Below, piece by piece: positions 60,221 to 64,000 of a DNA stretch of 64,000 nt (positions within the stretch are counted from its first letter, which is position 1; each line of letters opens with the position of its first letter). The DNA comes from Planctomycetota bacterium. Lineage in GTDB: Bacteria > Planctomycetota > Planctomycetia > Planctomycetales > Planctomycetaceae. Position numbers and translations under genes: made by a program. The stretch spans positions 54,279 through 118,278 of the forward strand of contig JAEZFD010000006.1 of assembly GCA_023417655.1 (NCBI GenBank). Direction: 5' to 3'. The notes beneath the pieces are model-generated. The model was given only the letters and a program-made list of their open reading frames with translations, ran no database searches and was not told the origin of the DNA.

Positions 60221-60973
60221 CTAGAAACCGCCGAGAGTTAGTCCACCATCGACGACCAGAACATGGCCAGTGATGTAGGAGGCGTCTTCACTTGCGAGAA
60301 ACGCGACTGCATTGGCAATGTCTTCGGGCTTGCCGAGCCTCTTCAACGGAATCTGCTTTTTGATATCGCCACCAGCAGCGTTCCGCACTGCTTCGGTCAT
60401 ATCTGTTTCGATGAAGCCCGGAGCAATGGCATTCACGGTGATATTGCGGCGTCCGATTTCGGTCGCGAGGCACCGGGTCAGCCCCTGAATGCCCCCTTTA
60501 CTGGCGGCGTAGTTAACCTGACCCTGATTTCCGAACTCAGCTGCGACGCTGGACATATTGATGATGCGGCCGTACCGCTGAGACATCATCTGCCGCATGG
60601 CTCCCTGGCAGAAGTTGTAAACGCTGCCGAGGTTTGTATTAATGACGGAAGTCCAAGCGTCCTCATCCATGACGGCGAGCAGACCGTCTTTGATGATACC
60701 GGCGTTATTGACGAGGATGTCGAGACGTCCCCACTTGGCGATGACCTCGGAGATAATCCGATCTGCGTCGGCTTTGCTGGCGACATCGCCCTGAAACCCG
60801 CAGGTTTCAAAGCCCTTCGCAGACATCTCTTCAACGAGCTTATCAGCGGATTCTTTGCTGGAGCGATAGACAAACGCGACTTTGGCACCGCGAGCAGCCA
60901 GGGTTTCCACAACCGCTTTTCCGATTCCTCGGCTGCCACCCGTCACAAGGGCGATCCGTCCAGTCAAACTCAT
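60221..60973 (-). CDS. fabG: 3-oxoacyl-ACP reductase FabG
   Basis: 250 residues from the ATG at 60973, with GGAG 8 bases upstream. The Rossmann motif VTGGSRGIGKAV (about residues 10-21), NNAGI (about 86), catalytic Ser in NMSSVAA and Tyr-x3-Lys in YAASKGG, and the C-terminal GHVLVVDGGLTLGGF are all typical. FabG reduces 3-oxoacyl-ACP with NADPH. It lies between two dehydratases and an ACP, with 72 bases to the upstream FabZ-like gene; no ketosynthase is present. Confidence 0.93.
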   Translation of the reverse strand: MSLTGRIALVTGGSRGIGKAVVETLAARGAKVAFVYRSSKESADKLVEEMSAKGFETCGFQGDVASKADADRIISEVIAKWGRLDILVNNAGIIKDGLLAVMDEDAWTSVINTNLGSVYNFCQGAMRQMMSQRYGRIINMSSVAAEFGNQGQVNYAASKGGIQGLTRCLATEIGRRNITVNAIAPGFIETDMTEAVRNAAGGDIKKQIPLKRLGKPEDIANAVAFLASEDASYITGHVLVVDGGLTLGGF

Positions 60974-61045
60974 CTTCAAAGCTCCATTTGGATTGCGTGA
61001 TTCCGAATCAGGTCTTCCATGACGCCATCGATGGTGGCACTCAGC

Positions 61046-61531
61046 CTATTTCACGGGAGACGCGGTCCGATCGAGAACGGCGAACAGTTCCTTCAGGTGT
61101 TTCACCTGAGTTTCATCAGCAGCTGCCCGACGGGGTTCAGTGTCGGCCAGATTATATTGTTCCATGATCAAGCGGGCACTGACCGTATTGACATCACCCA
61201 CGTGTCCGCTGGCTTTCAGGGTCCAGAACCGGCCTTCGTTCTTCTGAACGCTGGCGGTCAGGGTGAGCGTTTTCCCCGGCGAGACGAAGTTGTTGAATTT
61301 CACCGCGCGGGCCTCTTTGAGCACGACGGTGCTGTAGCGGAAGTCCTCACTGGCTCTCATCAGCCAGGCGCAGGTCTGCACCATGGACTCCACCATGAGG
61401 ACCCCAGGCATGATAGGAAAACCGGGGAAGTGATCCTGAAGATACTCCTCCGCGATCGACAGAGACTTCACAGTCTGAATCGATTCGCCAGGCTTCAGGT
61501 CGGTAATTTGATCGATCAGGGAGAAACGCAT
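61046..61531 (-). CDS. FabZ-like 3-hydroxyacyl-ACP dehydratase
   Basis: 161 residues with the hot-dog fold. The active-site block HFPGFPIMPGVLMVESMVQ (about residues 34-52) has the catalytic His and Glu. It resembles FabZ more closely than the second copy and begins the minus-strand run. The C-terminal section NTVSARLIMEQYNLADTEPRRAAADETQVKHL is charged and longer than in FabZ of E. coli. It could process fatty acids or a polyketide-like chain. Confidence 0.88.
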   Translation of the reverse strand: MRFSLIDQITDLKPGESIQTVKSLSIAEEYLQDHFPGFPIMPGVLMVESMVQTCAWLMRASEDFRYSTVVLKEARAVKFNNFVSPGKTLTLTASVQKNEGRFWTLKASGHVGDVNTVSARLIMEQYNLADTEPRRAAADETQVKHLKELFAVLDRTASPVK

Positions 61532-62038
61532 TCCTCAACCCCGGCAACCCACAATATGTTCTGAAAAACGACACAGCCCGTCGCCCCAGGAACTCTGAAC
61601 CCCCGGTTTTCCCGATCCATCGCAAGGATTTCACAGGCGGCCAGGAAGAAAACATCAGAAGATCCGTGTGGTCAACGGGCGACGGTGCCGACACGATATT
61701 CCTGCAATACATTGATTTCCGATGGCAATATAGGGCAGCATCGGTCCCGAAACAACTCGAACTCCCCTTCCCGAGTCGGGGGACCCGGTCGTCCCGCTCA
61801 TTCCGCCTGATTCCGTGAAAGAATTCAGGGAAAATTCCACGGAGAGTCAAAATCAGGATGGCGAATCTGAAGGATCCGTCCGCAAATAGAAACCTGATGC
61901 GGTGGCGGGATCTCAGGGAATTGACATTTCGCTCGTAATGGGGGATCGTGATCCGTGGACCGTTTTGCCTAATTCAGCATTGAAGAATCGCAACTCCGGC
62001 CCCGACAGACGCTTCTTTCCATCTGCCAGAGAAATTTC
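61532..62038. other. Divergent intergenic region at the head of the FabZ run
   Basis: About 500 bases that should contain the promoters of the minus-strand run and of the TIM-barrel gene at 62039. I cannot identify them with confidence, and I see no gene. Confidence 0.35.
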
Positions 62039-62980
62039 ATGATGACGCAGCACTCACTGACACGTCGGCAGTTTCTGGGAACTTCACTCGCCGGCCTCGC
62101 CGCTGCCGGGTTACTCGGTCGGCAGTCGCTCGCCGCACCGAAAGACCCGCTTTATAAAATCTCGCTGGCAGAGTGGTCGCTGCACCGGGCACTGTTTGGA
62201 CGGTCGGATCAGAAGCTGGATCACCTTGATTTCGCCGCAACCGCCAAGAACGAGTTCGGAATCGATGCCGTCGAATATGTGAATCAGTTCTTCAAGGACA
62301 AGGCGAAGGATACCGTATATCTGACAGAGATGAAGAAACGGGCCGCCGACAACGGAGTCCGCAGCCTGTTGATCATGGTCGACGGAGAAGGCAAGATCGG
62401 TGACCGCGACGAAGCCAAGCGGAAGCAGACCGTCGAGAACCACAAAAAATGGGTCGAGGCCGCTGCGTTTCTGGGATGCCACTCGATTCGAGTGAACGCC
62501 GCGAGCGAGGGATCGTGGGAAGATCAGGTGCAGTTTGCCGCCGATGGTCTTTTGCAGCTGACTCTGTTCGCAGAAACCCACAACCTGGCTGTTCTGGTCG
62601 AAAACCACGGCGGACTGTCGTCCAATGCAAAATGGCTCGCCGAGGTCATGCAGCGGGTCGACCATCCTCATTGCGGCACTTTGCCTGACTTCGGAAACTT
62701 CCGCATCAAGGACGGCGAATTCTATGATCGTTATCAGGGAATCGACGAACTGATGCCGTTCGCAAAGGCGGTCAGCGCTAAGTCCCACGACTTTGATGAA
62801 AACGGAAACGAGATCAACACTGACTACCGCAAAGTGATGGAAATCGTTCTGAAGCATCACTACCACGGATTCGTCGGCATTGAATATGAAGGCAAGACGC
62901 TCAGCGAATTCGACGGAATTCGTAAAACGAAGGCCTTGCTGGAACGAGTCCGTGACGAACTGAGCAAGCAAAATGCCTGA
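62039..62980 (+). CDS. Tat-exported TIM-barrel sugar isomerase/epimerase-like protein, second member
   Basis: 313 residues. The Tat signal is TRRQFLGTSLAGLAAAGLLG followed by a cleavable tail (RQSLAAPKD). The barrel has SLAEWSL, GIDAVEYVNQFF, SIRVNAASE, LAVLVENHGG, TLPDFGNF and VGIEYEG, with the acidic and histidine residues expected to bind a metal. The substrate is not readable. Its 3' end overlaps the next gene by 8 bases (start codon at 62973), so translation of the kinase may be coupled, even though this product is exported. Confidence 0.85.
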   Translation: MMTQHSLTRRQFLGTSLAGLAAAGLLGRQSLAAPKDPLYKISLAEWSLHRALFGRSDQKLDHLDFAATAKNEFGIDAVEYVNQFFKDKAKDTVYLTEMKKRAADNGVRSLLIMVDGEGKIGDRDEAKRKQTVENHKKWVEAAAFLGCHSIRVNAASEGSWEDQVQFAADGLLQLTLFAETHNLAVLVENHGGLSSNAKWLAEVMQRVDHPHCGTLPDFGNFRIKDGEFYDRYQGIDELMPFAKAVSAKSHDFDENGNEINTDYRKVMEIVLKHHYHGFVGIEYEGKTLSEFDGIRKTKALLERVRDELSKQNA

Positions 62981-63938
62981 TCTCTATGTTGGCGTTGACG
63001 TCGGTGGAACCTCGATCAAATTTGCAGTGGCCGGAGCCGAAGGGCAAGTTCTTAAAGAGGGGTCCATCCCGACGGAATCGCATCTCGGCCCGGAAGCTGT
63101 TCTGGCTCGCATTGCGCACTATGCCCAGTCCCTCACAGAAGGGCTGGGCGGGGGGCGCATTGTCGCGTTAGGCATGGGGTTGCCCGGGCTGGTAGACAGC
63201 CGACTAGGGATCGCCCGTTATCTGCCGAACATGATGTCGCACTGGAAGAACGTTCCCGTCGCGAACATTCTTGAGCCTCAGCTGGGCTGTAAGGTTCGCC
63301 TGCTGAACGATGTCCGCATGGCGACTTATGGGGAACTGTGCTACGGGCTAGGTAAAGCGGCCCAAACCATGGTTTTCATCGCCATCGGCACGGGCATCGG
63401 GGGCGGACTTGTCATTGACGGCAAGCTGCGTCTCGGACCTCTTGGAGCCGCCGGCGAGATCGGCCACCAGACAGTCGACCCGACCGGACCGCTCTGTGGA
63501 TGCGGGAATCACGGTTGCCTGGAAACCATGGCCAGCGGAACGGCCCTCGCGGCTGAAGGAATTCGGCTGATGCTAATGGGGATGGCCCCGGCATTACATC
63601 AGGCCGCGGGAGGGGACCCCGGCAAGGTGACTGTCGAGCTCATGGGATCGGTTGCAGAAGAAGATGAACCTGTCCGCCAGGCGATTCAATACGCCGGATT
63701 CTATCTGGCGATTGGCATCTCGAATCTGGTGGTCGCGATTCATCCCGAGCTGATTGTGATCGGTGGAGGTGTCGCGAATCTGGGAGACCTCTTGCTCGAC
63801 CGAATCAAGGAAGATGTTCGGGCACGCGTCGGAAGACTCTTTCCCGTCGATGATATCTCGATTGAGACGACACAGCTGGGAAGTCGCGCCGGAGTTCTGG
63901 GAGCAATTTCCCTCGCGATTCGCGGCCTGCCGACCTGA
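62973..63938 (+). CDS. ROK-family sugar kinase/glucokinase
   Basis: 321 residues. The phosphate loop is VGVDVGGTSIKFAVAG (about residues 6-21) and the second is FIAIGTGIGGGLVIDG. The zinc-binding motif is CGCGNHGC (about 170-177), preceded by a histidine in GEIGHQTVD. These are ROK glucokinase hallmarks; sugar specificity within the family varies. The start overlaps the upstream gene by 8 bases, suggesting shared translation and a role in handling the sugar that the exported protein releases or changes. Confidence 0.9.
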   Translation: MPDLYVGVDVGGTSIKFAVAGAEGQVLKEGSIPTESHLGPEAVLARIAHYAQSLTEGLGGGRIVALGMGLPGLVDSRLGIARYLPNMMSHWKNVPVANILEPQLGCKVRLLNDVRMATYGELCYGLGKAAQTMVFIAIGTGIGGGLVIDGKLRLGPLGAAGEIGHQTVDPTGPLCGCGNHGCLETMASGTALAAEGIRLMLMGMAPALHQAAGGDPGKVTVELMGSVAEEDEPVRQAIQYAGFYLAIGISNLVVAIHPELIVIGGGVANLGDLLLDRIKEDVRARVGRLFPVDDISIETTQLGSRAGVLGAISLAIRGLPT

Positions 63939-64000
63939 GTTGCACTCGCTCGATTGCCTGAAAAAGAATGACGCCGAGAGCCGCCCCCCAACGCGGCTCA
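63939..64000. other. Right edge of the window
   Basis: Only 62 bases after the ROK kinase stop. I see no gene start and cannot tell what follows. Confidence 0.3.

Noticed and set aside
62111..62971. 286-residue minus-strand open frame
   Set aside because: Antisense to the exported TIM-barrel gene; a shadow frame.

Overview
The window looks like chromosomal core DNA of a planctomycete (Planctomycetota, probably Planctomycetaceae-like). The strongest single marker is the DUF1559 pilin-like protein at 39344-40453, with a prepilin N-terminus and the H-X9-DG motif near its C-terminus. Supporting signs are two Tat-exported sugar isomerase/epimerase-like proteins, a PQQ-propeller protein, a membrane-anchored sigma-54 activator, many short single-gene units, and gene order that has drifted from other bacteria. 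I found no tRNA, rRNA, CRISPR array, insertion sequence or prophage. Composition is even, so I see no sign of a recently acquired island.

Layout: 1-371 is the tail of an ATPase-like gene. 751-3798 is a membrane-bound sigma-54 activator. 4088-8669 holds an RraA-like protein, alanine dehydrogenase and a large exported helical-repeat protein. 9360-11406 holds a lipoprotein and a Wza-like polysaccharide export protein. 11792-16637 is an information-processing block: rplY, pth, rpsF, ssb, rplI, dnaB, with rpsR missing from its usual place. 16887-20376 carries an M14-like protein without its zinc motif, an unknown protein and a Tat-exported TIM-barrel protein. 20475-29821 is gatB (minus strand), then a LysR regulator and gltB-gltD. 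29954-31417 is der. 31990-35780 is sufR, nuoB, sufC, sufB. 36024-41546 holds cinA, an AAA ATPase, a degenerate HATPase-like protein, the DUF1559 protein and a BON-domain membrane protein. 41801-51677 holds an Rrf2 regulator, a degenerate GH38-like protein, tsaD, pdxA, an exported esterase, a PQQ-propeller protein and an ECF sigma/anti-sigma pair. 51747-61531 is a long minus-strand run. 62039-63938 is a second Tat-exported TIM-barrel protein overlapping a ROK kinase.

The most interesting stretch is the minus-strand run 61531 to 51747. In transcription order it is FabZ-like dehydratase, FabG, an acyl carrier protein with a large insertion, a second FabZ-like dehydratase, an orphan lipoyl (GcvH-like) protein, a two-cluster ferredoxin-like protein, a CitG-like (triphosphoribosyl-dephospho-CoA synthase family) protein, a 6-pyruvoyl-tetrahydropterin synthase/QueD family protein, a type IIA topoisomerase A subunit and an SDR reductase. 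This joins acyl-carrier chemistry, lipoyl chemistry, iron-sulfur electron transfer and pterin chemistry with no ketosynthase in view, and is my best candidate for an undescribed system. The nuoB gene inside the suf locus, two enzyme-fold proteins that lack key catalytic residues, and inverted repeats placed at the promoters of sufR, the LysR gene and the Rrf2 gene also deserve a second look.
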